Source: Aristolochia californica
Lineage: Eukaryota; Streptophyta; Magnoliopsida; Piperales; Aristolochiaceae
Reading direction: 5' to 3'
NCBI GenBank assembly: GCA_029961685.1
Contig: JARWKL010000014.1
Span: 26,943,137 to 27,007,136 of the forward strand
DNA length: 64,000 nt
Made by a program: the position numbers and the translations under genes
Shown: positions 49,001 to 60,400 of the stretch, one piece after another
Numbering within the stretch: the first letter of the stretch is position 1
How the letters are laid out: every line of letters starts with the position of its first letter
Notes under the pieces: model-generated
Databases searched by the model: none
Seen by the model: the letters and a program-made list of their open reading frames with translations, nothing else
What the model was told of the DNA's origin: nothing

Positions 49001-50663
49001 GGTTTTATAGAGTTCAGCCTTCCAAGTTACTGTTGTATGCTATTACTCTATTGTTTGATTACTGTTTATTTACCAGATGCATTATTTTGCTGAACGTACG
49101 TGCTGACATCTGCCATTGATCTTCATCCATAAAGTTGTGGATGTCCTTTTTTCCCTTCATTTTGATGTTTTAGCTCATGTGTGTGCATTGTTTTAGGGTT
49201 AATCCTTTCTTATGATGAGTATCTTGAACCTTAGCTTGGTCATTTAAGTATGATAGCAGAATCTTTGCTATTTTACACACTATTGTGATTTTATGCATGT
49301 TTTGAACAATATTTCAAAAAAAAAAATGCATGTTTTGAACATTGTAAGCTCCATGAATTTTAACTTGTAGTTTTCTGCTAAGGTTCAATTGGGTTGGATC
49401 AGGCTGCTCGGGACCTGGCTTCTCAATTTGGCTGTGCTGTAGTCATCTATTCTTGATTTCGGGTTATTCTTTTAAGATTTTGAATTATTTTAAATTAGAA
49501 CAGAGGAACTTGATACAACATTGATCCGTTTTTGCAGGCATCTGGTGGTGTAAGCCAACAAGGTGTTACATCTCATGTCAGAAGTTCACCAGGTTCTACA
49601 GGATTCAAACAGAACCAACGACGTGAGGCTAGTGGAAGAATCATTAGAAGCATACTCTCAAACAAGGATCTGCGCCAAAATCAACCATCTATGACAGCAG
49701 GCTCATCTGAGCAGCAACCACAACAGTCAAACATTGAAAAGGAAAAGCGTGCCCCTAGGCCTACCAATATGCGCTCTATACCGAAAGATCATATTTCTAG
49801 TACCTCGAACATAGCATCTCCTGATAGTGAGATGAAAAGAGCTTTGGATGACAAGGCCTTTGGCAGTGAGTCACCTAGTTTTGTTTCTACCAATGAGACG
49901 CCAGAGAGACGAACTCGGAACAAGGACAGACCAGATCGTGGGGTATGGACCCCTCTTCGCCGTCCTGATGGGTCTCAAACCAGTGATGATTTTGTTTCCT
50001 CCTCTTTGCAGCCCACTCAACGAATGTCTGAACCTCTTGATAACATGTCTGTGTCTCAACACACTAGTCCTAGTAAGGCTGGAGATGATGTAATAGGGGA
50101 TACAGATAATGGTAGCTATTCCACAGGAGGGAAGTCCCGTAACCTGGAAGCAGGGGCCCAGAATTCTCGTGTGGGACGCAGTAATAATTCCTTATTAGCC
50201 CATGATTTTGGTGAAATGAAAGCTGAATTGCCTGGTGGAAGCAGGATTGGAGATGGCAAAAATGTTGGAAATGCACGTAACACTTTGTCCTCTGTAGAGA
50301 ATGGTTAGTTCTTTGCAGCTGAAACATTTGTGATTCATGTGTACGATTTTCCTATAAAATCTTATTCTGTCTCCTTGCTATTCTTGTTTAGGTTCTCATA
50401 GACATGGGGGTCGGCGTGGGCTGCATGGGTTAAAGGATGACGGATTGGTGAATCTTTCAGAAGGAAAGCCTTCTAAAAGAGGTGCTACTGGCTATGGTTC
50501 CCATGAGGTGAGACAATACGTTTACTACACTTGTTTGTTTGTTCTGATCAAGCCGTTCAGTTCATTTTGGGTAAATATTATCCTTGTGGTTGTCATTTGA
50601 ATTTTGATCGTACTTCATTTGCAGAAACAAGTATGGGTTCAGAAGTCAGGACCCGGTTCTTGA
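35592..50663 (+). CDS. UPF3: UPF3, regulator of nonsense transcripts
   Basis: Eleven exons in phase: 35592-35731, 36667-36773, 38502-38597, 38719-38817, 38956-39035, 39477-39590, 46317-46452, 47403-47503, 49538-50303, 50392-50507, 50625-50663; 597 aa. Residues 1-174 (exons 1-5) are the conserved Smg4/UPF3 domain: KVVVRHLPPTISQSVLLEQI, YSRAYIDFKKSEDVLEFAEF, FFDGHVFVNEKG, VEYAPSQRVPKPW, DPEYLEFLELIAKPAENLPS, ITPLMDFVRQKRA. The rest is a basic, Ser/Arg-rich low-complexity tail with RRTRNKDRPDRGVW and the plant C-terminus HEKQVWVQK. UPF3 links exon-junction complexes to UPF2 and UPF1 to trigger nonsense-mediated decay, in nucleus and cytoplasm. It is longer than Arabidopsis UPF3 as I recall it, mainly in exon 9. 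Intron 6 (6.7 kb) is filled with antisense LINEs. Confidence 0.95.
37734..37783 (+). mobile_element. 50 bp LINE-tail insertion in UPF3 intron 2
   Basis: TAGCATTGAGGTGAATT (37717-37733) and TAGTATTGAGGTGAATT (37784-37800) bracket a segment reading AATAAAGCTCATCAG and ending in an A/GA-rich tail. The 17 bp repeat has one mismatch. Confidence 0.65.
39427..39441 (-). mobile_element. 15 bp poly(T)-AAGAAG micro-insertion in UPF3 intron 5
   Basis: CATGCCCTGAA occurs at 39416-39426 and 39442-39452, and between the copies stand only a T run and AAGAAG. The copies are exact over 11 bp. It has the form of an almost empty retroposition footprint. Replication slippage is an alternative. Confidence 0.45.
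40730..41340 (-). mobile_element. 5'-truncated LINE with RNase H domain (UPF3 intron 6)
   Basis: A T run at 40730-40737 followed by GTTTCATTAAAGAGGC is the minus-strand 3' end of a LINE. Near 41300-41090 the minus strand encodes KLNFDASAFSSPGPADYGGI and LAAEAHALLLGSKLLQ, an RNase H domain of the plant LINE type. Antisense to UPF3. No target duplication was resolved. Confidence 0.75.
41341..41957. other. GA-rich, possibly LTR-derived segment between two LINEs
   Basis: 41400-41560 is almost pure purine (GAAGAAGAAG-type), followed by AT-rich sequence. A similar GA-rich stretch occurs in the LTR-like remnant at 62.6 kb. No boundaries found. Confidence 0.3.
41958..45420 (-). mobile_element. LINE (plant L1 type), decayed, in UPF3 intron 6
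   Basis: The T run at 41958-41973 and GTTAAAGAGGC mark the 3' end. Moving upstream on the minus strand: RNase H (PIKLNIDGCASGSSGPIG, about 42480-42420), zinc-binding RT region (SGLIASLERMRLQNHARGRL near 43160), RT end (LPNYEMSCIPCLAHIYKTIK and KKILWQVAEGG, 43800-43680) and the pre-RT segment FGFENMWLLEDFDKVVESWW (about 45390-45330). The order matches a LINE ORF2, full of frameshifts and stops. Confidence 0.8.
43187..43217 (-). mobile_element. 31 bp poly(T)-headed micro-insertion inside the LINE
   Basis: CAGGCCACTAACCTCTG (43170-43186) and CAGGCCACTAACTTCTG (43218-43234) bracket a run of T and GTTGAAAAAGAAA. The 17 bp direct repeat has one mismatch. It lies within an older LINE, so it records a later event. 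Confidence 0.65.
45480..45900 (-). pseudogene. Second LINE zinc-binding fragment
   Basis: Minus-strand peptide ESVDHLTLSCGFSSNAAHFI (about 45670-45610) fits the ESxxHLxxxC part of the LINE zf-RVT domain. It lies upstream of the pre-RT segment at 45.4 kb, which is out of order for one element. This is either a separate fragment or a rearrangement. Confidence 0.45.
46636..46741 (+). repeat. SINE-like repeat, copy 3 (UPF3 intron 7)
   Basis: TGGCTCAATGGCCATGGGG (46647-46665) fits an A-box (TRGYNNARNGG), and GAGGTCTTGCTTGAAGTCTC (46676-46695) is a B-box-like block. GGGCCTTTGG precedes the A-box, as in copy 1. Confidence 0.45.
46759..46775 (+). mobile_element. 17 bp ACATTTC-poly(A) micro-insertion in UPF3 intron 7
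   Basis: AAAGAATATTATAAATG at 46742-46758 is repeated exactly at 46776-46792. Between the copies stands ACATTTC plus a run of A. The same ATTTC-poly(A) core occurs in the micro-insertion at 49309. Confidence 0.6.
48003..48420 (+). repeat. Three-copy ~150 bp tandem repeat in UPF3 intron 8
   Basis: GGTTAAAGTGTGTARGATCGATC (variants near 48007, 48116 and 48266) is followed each time by TTTTGGT/TTTTGGA, TCTTATGAT, CTTTTTCCTT and AAGTTAATATTT. The first copy lacks the GGAAGAAAATGTA block that the other two share. It is not coding. Confidence 0.75.
49309..49325 (+). mobile_element. 17 bp ATATTTC-poly(A) micro-insertion in UPF3 intron 8
   Basis: ATGCATGTTTTGAACA at 49293-49308 is repeated exactly at 49326-49341, bracketing ATATTTC and a run of A. 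It shares its core with the insertion at 46759. Confidence 0.6.
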
Positions 50664-52593
50664 CCTTTTTAAATTGGTAAGCCCTTTCGGTTTCTGATGT
50701 TATTCTACTTTTTTGTTTTTTTTTTTTTAATTGGAGATGATCATGTGTCAATTAATTCCTTTTTTTGGTACAATAAAGCCAATGTAAGATTTATCAGGAC
50801 AAGTTCAAGCAAATGAGAAGAAATCTTTTTATGCATTAAGTAGCATTATGAATTTGAGCATGCTAGTTCTGTTTGCTCTATAATTGGGTTGGTATTTGCA
50901 AGATATGGTAAGCATTAGTATCAGGATTTGCCATATATTTCATGCTACGGTATTGTTGTACTACCATTTTAGGGAAATGTTTCCTTCTTAATCTGTTCAA
51001 CCTGTTTCATCTTTCAGCTCTTGTCATGCATTAGCAGATTTCGGTTTGGAAGCAGGCATCATGTCTTAGCAAATTTTGGATTCCCAACAAGTTGCGGAAG
51101 ATAAATTTGGTTGGTGTTGTACCTTTGTCAAGGGGTTTGCGGGTGTCATAATATTTCAGTCATTAAGGGAAGAAACCCATGAGTTCAAAACGGGGCACAA
51201 ATACCTGTGATCTAAGTAAGCCAGAAGATTTTAGTCGATCTCAAGGATACTTGTCAAGTTTTTTGCTCACACAGAATCATGGCGATCCGATGCTTCTTAC
51301 AATCGAAAATGGAAGATTAGTAGATTTCATCGCGTCTGGCAGAGACCCAAATCAAGGAATCCCTCTATCGAGTAAAAGATGCCTAGATTTGTTCTTGGGT
51401 GATAGATGGCATGAAGAGAGGTGCTGGTTAACACATTGGGTTTGGAGGATTCCTGGTTTAGGTTAATTTGTTCTTGGTAAAACTGTAAATATTTGGTAAA
51501 AAAAGGAACAGTTGGAGTTCTGTTTCTTACTCGCTGTCTATATAGATCCTCTATTAAGAAGGCATATGATAGACTGAAACTTTTGTTAATCCAGGGCAAA
51601 TAAGAGCCGCTTTGAAATGGGTAGGTGTGAAGGTGAGGGGACCCATTTACCATGTTCATATGTGGTGCCCGCCCTGATCAATCGGCTTGACTGAAGGAGT
51701 GGAAAGCAAAAATGGGTGGGAGAAACAAAATGTTTCTGGTGTGTGGCTGAAACAAGATGTTTGCTGTTATGTAACCAGTTTTCAGGTGCTGCTGTATATT
51801 TTTCCCAGCGGAAACCTGACTGTCACTGATATCATGTCAATGGTGTATGAGCTCTTTCAAGTATTCCCCCCTTTACTTTCTTTCTTTGATTCTCCTTCTG
51901 CTTCTACCCCGAAGATTCATTCGTCATGGAACATGATTTGGGAGGAATAAGCAAATTAAGTTTTACATTCAAATGATCTTGCTAAACAGAAAGGTGCATG
52001 TTTTGAAAATGGAAGCACATAACCATGCCATAGAAGATTAGATCAAATGGGCATGAAGTTTTCAAAAAAAGATTTCAAAGAATGTTGTTGTCGGAGATTT
52101 TCAAAGCTCAATTTGGGTAGGACAACTGCTCAATTGGCTAAACAATGCCTTAAAAGGCCTATAGAAAAAATTTGAAAGGCAGTAGAAAATCTCCTTACCT
52201 CCATAGGTCGAGGGGAGGCTTCCCCATCACAAGCACAGTTAGGGGAAGCTCCCCTATGTAAGGGAAAAAATGACATTTTATGTCTGAACTTAACAAGAAC
52301 AGTAATTAAGAAGTAAGTCAATATTTGATGATACTAAAATGTAAACATTACTTTGAATCACAGGGGCAGTCATCATACGTACAACTTTGTTTTGATGATT
52401 TCATCAAATAATTAATGTACAACAAATGCAAATAATCTACAAGCTTCTTCTATCTTTAATGCTCATCATTCCTGGAGCTCACCCATCACACCTCTCCCTT
52501 CCATCTAACTACATAGTACAACAATAAATAAACACTACCACTTTCTGTGATCAATCCGAACGTCTTTGAGCAGCTCATGTATGGAATCATGTT
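50664..52593. other. UPF3 3' region and intergenic spacer to the methylesterase gene
   Basis: AATAAA at 50772-50777 is a possible UPF3 polyadenylation signal. UPF3 and the methylesterase gene converge here. Open frames of up to 110 codons occur on both strands at 51.2-51.7 kb, but they resemble no family and overlap each other. Confidence 0.45.
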
Positions 52594-55500
52594 TCATGGT
52601 GTCTGGGCAATTTCAAGTAAAATTTTGTGCAGGGACTGTGGCTTTGAAAAGAAGGGGCAGTGATCACTACCTTTGATCTTAAACACCCCCTGAGGTGGAT
52701 TATCTCTCACTAGCTTCTCTTGAATGTCTGGGGAGAGAGTGTGGTCTTCCAGTGTCTGGATGTAGTAACGAGGTACACTACCGTATTTCTCCTGCGATAG
52801 AGACAGTTTCTCCATGATGGGTCCCAGAGGGATTGGCCTAATGGAAACCATAGCCAATGCAACATCCTGCGAACAGACCTTCCAGTTAGAGCAGAATAAG
52901 TGCAGGTAATTCACTCATTAGCTGTTTAGAACCATTTCTGTAAATGAAACCCACACTCCTTTAATGCCTTTTTACAACTAAAACCATTTTCACTCTTTTC
53001 CTTTTCTTTCTTTCTCTGTTTTTTTTTTTTTTTTTCAAATAGGCCTTTTAGTTGAGAAGATGGATAGAGAAGAAAAGACATTTTGATTCACTTGTCTGTG
53101 TCATCTTTGTAGTGCCACATTCAATGGTAAAGTAGAAACTCTTAATGTCTTTGTTTGTTGAGATCCTACTGTGTCTCACCTGCCTCAATCTTTCCTATTA
53201 AAAGGTCAGAAAGAATTCTAGTCCTATTTTCTGGGAATGCAAGATGCTCCCTTGCTTCTCAGATTTGGGTTTGTCTTTTTGTACATTTTGCAAATCAGTT
53301 GCCTGTCATATATGGCTTGTAACACACTCAGGGCAGCACAAAATATATATGTCAAAAATTACAAGTTTATGATTTCCTAATCGATCATCACAACTAGAAG
53401 AACCTTCAAATAGAATTTTTCTGTACCAATTCCTGTGCTGGTCAGAAGTTATAGGATAAGACAGTTTTTTTCTGGTCACAACAGAACTGCTCATGAAAGT
53501 TTTTAAGGAACAAAGTTCAGAATGCTTGATATTCTGCCTCAGCATAACATACAAATGATTGTTCTGAACTTGGATTACTCGAACCTGTCAATTGCAATGT
53601 ATCATCATGTTGACTTGTACTCAATCGAAGGTTTCCTTCTTGTTTATACCCATTATTAGACCTATGGACTGGCTCTACACTTGGAATTCAATGCTTCAGT
53701 GAACAACCAATTAAGCAGGGTGGTGAGAGAAATTTTTTATATATGTCAATCATCACCATCTGTTCAACTTAACATTAATATTAACTGAAATATCAAGGGA
53801 AGTTGGGACAGATAAAAGAGAGTTGAAAAAAACAAAAAAAGTAGCAGAGATTACTAAGAATAGCTAAAATGGATTTGCCAATGATCCAGCTTAAAGCATT
53901 CAACAAATACATACAAGATGCTCCAATCATACAAAGAAGTTCTTCTCCCCAAAATTTTAAAACTGAAAAAAAAGAAGAAATGGTCTAAAAAAATAATACC
54001 TTAGAGGGGCTCTGGTTGAAATATAGTCCCTTGATCTGTTGTTTGTCTAGCATGAGACTTGTAGGAGACTTGTCTTTACCATTACCATACTTTAGATACT
54101 GCGATTCCTGCATAAATATTTCAGCAGATGCTAGCTGCAAAATACCAATCTTTACATCAGAAAATTATACTTTAAAGATGAAGTAGCACAGTACAGAGAT
54201 ATAATTGATACTGCTATCTCTAATCATGTTTTTGTAGTTGTTGGCTATTGTTAAATGCAGTAGAATAAGCAGTGGAACTAATTCACATTTGAGAAACTTA
54301 TATTTTCACAGATCTACTACCACAACATGCTAGATACAACTGTTCCTAACCATTTTCTGTAATGGTCATCAGCTTGCATAGGCATTATGCCAAGGGTTCA
54401 CTTCTCCAGGACGTTACCTTAAAAACAAATTTAATATGCATAGGTATAAGATAGAGACCATAGGCAACAGGGGAGCCTGGTGAGTTGAGAAGTAAGAGTT
54501 CACAATGTGGCACCTTCATGTGATGAGTTGACCAGAGCACAAATGCCTTGCATGAGCATAACATACCTCTCCCGTGAATACATCGAAGGGTCTCTGCCCA
54601 TCTGCCACCATTGTGGCACTTAAGTAAACTGCCTTTGAGATCTTCTCCGGACAAGACTCTAGAGCATAAGATACAGTTGCCCCTCCACAACTGTGACCAA
54701 CCAAAATAACCTGTAGTGCTGAAAGGATCATGAAAGTGTTCAATAAAATAATCCAAAAAGATTAGGCTTAAAGGAGTTAACCCACTGAATACCTTCTCAT
54801 CCTCAGGGAGTTTTCTTAGATAGTCAATAAGTGGCTTTGAATACTCTGCCAGAGTTGATACTGAGTTTGGATCTGTGTGGTCAATCCCTGATCCTGTGAG
54901 ATCTAGTGCAGTGGCAAACAAGCCTACTTCCTCCAACAGAGAAATCGACTTGTACCAACACCATGCTCCAAATCCTTCTCCATGGATAAGAACAAATTTT
55001 TTGGTCTTAATATTCTCCATAAAATCTTGATCCTGCAAAGATATGTTTCAGGATTAGAAATACATGCTTTTTACATGCCACAAGAATCAATACTTTGCAT
55101 TCAATTTTACGATGGTGGTAGGAATCTTGAAATCACAAGACATCTTAATAACTTTAAAGTGATTCATACAGATTATGGAACACAAATAACCCAATCTATT
55201 TATGATCTTAAGATGAACAAAATACAGCTTATGGGAATGACAATTCCCTGTTCCAGCCATACTTTTTGAGCTCATACAGATCAAAGCCCCAGTCCGGGGC
55301 ACTTCTGTCCGCATACAAATCTGAAAAATTTCCAACTAAGCTCAAAGTGGAAATAATAACTTCAAGAAAGAACGATAAGATGTGTAACTTGAAATTATAC
55401 AACCTAGTTTCTAAAGGCTGATGTGAAGATAATGCGAAAGCTGTGACTAGGACGGAGTTGTCAAATAAGCAGCTTACATGTTCTTTAACAATTCTGAGGT

Positions 55501-56173
55501 GCTATACTGCTCTCACTGTAGACTTCAACTACCACACACTATTATCACTTCATCCTCTCAAGCCAACGATCAAAACAGATGATGTTTAGCCCCTTTTTGT
55601 TTCACCAATCACTTGGAGTAAAATCATAACTTTTATTGAATTATAGCCAAAAGAAGGTTCATAAGTTGATCCATTTGGCTGAGAGATAAGTAAATCCCAC
55701 GCCACTTTAAGTAGTGAGAGGGGATTGGCCAACTAGTTTTCATCTACACCAGTATGTTGGTCTTGCAGGTCTTAAGTTATTTCATGTTGCACGCATTATC
55801 TCTCTCTAGTTATTAGTCAAAAATGCTTAAATTGGCCGCAGAATCACTTTTCTAGCAAGCAGCAACAAGTCAAAAACTAGGATGGAAACAAGACAAGCAA
55901 TAGAAGAAATCATGCAACCCCAACCTGCTTCCCATTGGAGAATGTATCAGACATTGTTCTCCTTCGAGAGCTTGTAGATCCGATTCGGCGTGACATGGAC
56001 CCCTCAAACCTTTGAGAGAGCTGGTGCTGCTGAATTGCCATGGAAAGAGCTTGCCGGTGCAATAATTCTTCTTCCATGGCCATCTTTCTCTGTGATAGAC
56101 GCCCGCTTCTCTTGCTCTTGGATCCAATATCTCTGCTTCCCTTCTTTGGCATGCAAATCAGTTTATTACCCAT
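52594..56173 (-). CDS. Methylesterase, MES11 group, probable chloroplast
   Basis: Five minus-strand exons, all phase 0: 56173-55925, 55032-54793, 54710-54567, 54134-54000, 52866-52594; 346 aa. Residues 1-83 (MGNKLICMPKKG..., Arg/Ser-rich) are the N-terminal extension seen in Arabidopsis MES11-like proteins, treated there as plastid-directed. Residues 96-346 form an alpha/beta-hydrolase: HGEGFGAWCWYKSISLLEE (oxyanion region), VILVGHSCGG with nucleophile Ser170, Asp297 in IQTLEDHTLS, and His325 in KIKGSDHCPFFSKPQSLHK. MES enzymes hydrolyse methyl esters such as methyl-indoleacetate, methyl-jasmonate or methyl-salicylate. The substrate cannot be told from sequence. Arabidopsis MES11 as I recall it has Asp in place of the nucleophile; here Ser is present, so catalysis is likely. 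MGN at the start could also be myristoylated. Confidence 0.92.
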
Positions 56174-57477
56174 TTGTAAACTCGGAGGAAAGAAGATCAA
56201 AGCGCGAAGGACCTTTATGGGGATAAATTGCACTGTCTTCCAGTGAACTCGGAGGAAAGATTCAAATTCTTCTATAAAAATAAAGAAAAAATTATGAACG
56301 AGTCGGCGGAAAATCGTTGCAGGAAAAAGGTCAAAATTCGTTCGCCTACCGGTTGGAAGAGGACAACAAGTTCAGAAAAGGACCCACATGAGTGTTGTCA
56401 TTATTTGCCTTTTCTTTCATCTGCATTACTCAGTTGGAATATCACTGGATTATTCACGCACAGAAGAACTTTAAAAAAAAAAAAAAAAAAAGGAAAACCG
56501 AACCCCAACCAAATATAAAGCCTGTTTTTCTAGGATACAAAGAGAAAGAGATCGGAGCAGAAAGTCGATAAACAAAAAGCCAAATAGTCAGTAGATTCTG
56601 CAAACAGAGAATCCAGATGAGAAAAGAACAAGTAATTGATACGAACAAAAAAACAAAATTGCAAGTATTACTGTGTCAACTCGAATTGCGAAGAAGAAGA
56701 AAAATAAAAAGAACAAAATAAACTATCTGTGAGGCATTTCCATGATGTCATGAACGCTTCCACAATTCCGTTTCAAAAATCGCAGAAACGAGATTCAGCA
56801 CCGACCCAGATGCGAACTATCCGTACTAGAAAAGAATTTTCCTGGTGGAATTCAAGACAAGATTGAAATGAAACAAGGGTGACAGGAATCAGAGCGGAAA
56901 GTAACCAGAGGAACTGAAGGAGATTTGCAGCGAGTGGAAGACGCTTGTCAATCGTACATAGCTTCCAACGCTTCTCATCTCTCACGAAATTTATGGAAAT
57001 TTTTTTATTTAATATCTTCAATTATTCAATTACCAAAGCTGGAAATTTTTTTTTTTTTTTTTTTTACAAGTCGCGATTTTCCCGTCGTCCTCGCTCTTGC
57101 TTCAAGGAGACATTTTTGGCTGCTTCTGTTCTCTTGCTAAATTGCACCGCTAACGTACCTGCTCCAGGGCCCGTGCGGGGGTCCATCAACAGTGAAACGT
57201 AAAATTAACCTATCAAAGATTAATTTATATTAATCTGTTTTTTCAGTTCCTGGTCGATTCGGAGGGGATAAATCGCGCTCTTATCTGAAGAATCTCGACT
57301 CTCTAACGTGGCCGACATAGTGCCACCCACCGCCCGCCATTTTGGTCCTTTCTCTTTCATTCGTTTGTTAAGGAATTTCGACCACCGGTGGCGGAAGTTT
57401 TCCGCTGATGCTTTTCTTCTCGTTAATCCATTCTTAACTCTGTGCCAATTGTCATTCCAATTTTTGTTTTTGTGGCA
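56174..57477. promoter_or_regulatory. Shared upstream region of the divergent methylesterase and CRTISO-like genes
   Basis: The two start codons face away from each other across 1.3 kb. A run of A (56471-56489) and a run of T (about 57043-57065) interrupt otherwise balanced sequence. 57300-57477 is CT-rich and likely contains the CRTISO-like leader. A minus-strand open frame at 57021-56773 resembles a methylesterase leader exon but no protein. Shared regulation is inference. Confidence 0.4.
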
Positions 57478-60400
57478 ATGCCTCTGGTTCTGGGAACTCC
57501 TCTCCAATCCCAGATTCTATACTCCCTTTTCAAATTTAGGAGAGGAAGGACGGTTTCGGCGCGAAATTCAAACGTGGAGAACCCTCCCTTCTCTAACGGT
57601 CACCTCTCCTTCAACGAGAAGAGTCCATTCCCAGGTTTCTCTCCCTCTGTGTTCCGCTGGTTAGCATGCTCTTTCTCTGTACCTTGTTTGATTTTGGTAG
57701 GACATGTGCTGGAGAGGATTTAATGACGTATGAGCTCCGTTTGATGTTTATTGCGTGTCAAGAGAGGGTAAACGGAAACGAGTTTGCCAGTTAATTTGTC
57801 TTGGTTTTGAGTTAAAAAACTGGTGACTTCTTCATCGAAAATGATTTTGAATGGAAAGTATAGTGTGCGACTTTCAGTATTTTGATAGAAGTAGTGTAGG
57901 ACGATGCTTCTGATCACGTTTAAATTTTTTAGGTTTAGTTACAGGATCATGCTGTCAACACGTAAGAAGCTCAGTTGGAACTCTGAGAGAGATCCTTTAG
58001 GTGGAAAGTAAAACTTAAAACAATTTCAATTCATTGTACATCGTCGTAGGTTATTAAGGATGGTCGGGAGGTGACTTGTGGAATAGGATTATTATCATTT
58101 GATTCTTGTTTTATGTTATGCTGGAGATAGAAACTACAGAGGCTGAAGCTGGAATTGAAATATCTAAGTGAAGATAAGGATAGCTGTTTGAAGTTCTTCG
58201 CAGGAAAATAAATATTTTGGTACGAATATTATCTTTTCAATGAAGTAATATTGGCTGGATATATTATCTGTATGTTTAAGTAGTAATATTGACAGGAAAA
58301 AACTGTGAAGATAAAACTGTTATTTTGAAGCAAATACCACTCTTCTGGTCATAAATGAACACAATCCACTACTGCATTTCGAACATTACAGAACCAGAAA
58401 CCGGAACTGGAGAGTCAACAAGAAAAATTAATAAAATTATACATTTTGCATTTTGGTCTGCTTCTAAAAGTTGGCATGCAAGGGGGCTTTGCAGATGAAA
58501 ATTTTCTATTTTGTCTCATATAGAGTGATTGTATTTCTCACTGTAAAATTTGTTATTCGAATCTTGTATGTGGAAGACTTATGAGTAATAGAAGAATGCT
58601 GAACGATGCAGGAAAGCCGGAAGCTGATGTTGTTATCATTGGAAGTGGTATTGGGGGACTATGTTGTGGAGGGCTTTTATCTCGTTATAAGCAAGATGTC
58701 CTTGTTCTAGAAAGTCATGACCTACCTGGTGGGGCAGCTCACTCGTTTGACATCAAAGGCTTTAAGTTTGACTCAGGTCCATCTCTTTTCTCTGGTTTCC
58801 AATCAAGAGGTCCTCAGGCTAATCCTCTTGCACAGGTAGTTGAACTATATTTTCTTTACTACAATAGAAGTTAAATGAAAAAATGTGACGAGTAGTATGG
58901 CCATGTTTTTTTTCTGATAGAGACATATATGACTTTCACTTCATGAATTATAGGTGTTGGATGCAATGGATGAGTCTGTTCCATGTGCCAGTTATGACTC
59001 CTGGATGGTCTACTTACCCGAAGGTGAATTCCTCTCTCGGATAGGCCCAACAGAGTTTCTTAAGGTGATTCTCTCACTGACCATCTCCTTTTCTTATGAA
59101 TAATTTATTATTTAAATAAACAATAAAGAACATGTTCAGAATAATTTATAGCAAAAGCTTTGTCATTTTGAAAATGGTGGAAAAGAAGTAGGATTCTCTC
59201 TGAATCGAGACTCGTAAGTTTGAGCTGTTTTACTCAGCTGAAAAAAAAGAAAAAGAAAAATGGTTTGTCCTATTATTTGAATTGATGAATCAATCTTCAT
59301 CAGATAGATGATGGTGTTGAATTTTTTGTACCTTTTTACAGGATCTTGAAAAGTATGTCAGTATGGAAGCTGCTCGTGAATGGAGAAAACTTCTGGTGCT
59401 TTTAACTTGGTTTAGACTTGACCATTGCTATCCATATCTCTGTCTGTGTTATTCTATCTGTCCATCTATAGACACACAGATACTTATGTTAGTGCATACT
59501 GCAGTGCCACACACATACACACACATCACCTGTTTTTCCATCTAATGCTTCGAGTTACTGCATAGTTAATCTAAATAATAGGGGTATTGCTCAATGTCCT
59601 ATACCATCTTGATAATCTAATGAGGTTAAACCTTTTCGTCGTGGACTCCTTCACTGAAGTGAGGTGTGTCATGGCAACAGTATGTAATGCAAGGAAAGCA
59701 AATTAGTTGCAATCAACTGAAAAATCATAGCAATCTTTCCTTTTCTCTATAGTAACCCGAGCTTTTGAATGAGAAAACACATGCTCAGCCGGTGTTTAAA
59801 GAGAGTAGAAGTCGCTAATTAGTTAACCAGTTTATGACTATCTCTATATCTCTATTTTGGTGTGCATTCATTGGTATGCCAAAGTGTACTCGCCAAAATA
59901 AAAGAGAAAATAACAAATCATGATCTCCATAGTTCATCAATGAAACCTAAGAAATCTTCCACAGGATGCTGTACTTCCCATGTCTGCCGCGGCAACAGCC
60001 TTACCACCTCTGTCTATTCGAAGTGATATTGGCGTTGTTTCCACAGCTGCAGCAAGATATGCCCCTTCACTACTAAAATCTTTCATAAAGATGGGACCCC
60101 AAGGAGCTTTTAGTGCTACAAAGCTTCTACGGCCCTTTTCTGAGATCATGGACTCGTTGGAGTTGAAAGATCCTTTTATTCATAATTGGGTGGATCTTTT
60201 GTGCTTTCTACTTGCAGGAGTGAAATCTGATGGTATACTATCAGCAGAGATGGTAAGTGAGGTTCATAAGTTATAATAATGTGTTTTTTCTTGCCCACTA
60301 ATGTTAATCTTGAAGGAATTTAGTTTGACTTGGACTGAAACAATCAATCTTGAGAAAACCTGAAAGTTATGTATCGACTTTATTTTTTTAATTTAATCTC

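Noticed and set aside
51179..51659. Overlapping open frames of 95 and 110 codons on both strands after UPF3
   Set aside because: They overlap each other antisense, match no family I know and lie in UPF3 downstream DNA.
54385..55038. A continuous 217-codon minus-strand frame over the methylesterase
   Set aside because: It reads through two introns; the spliced model restores the GHSCGG nucleophile and family length.
56773..57021. 82-codon minus-strand frame in the divergent spacer
   Set aside because: No family resemblance; at most a leader exon of the methylesterase gene.
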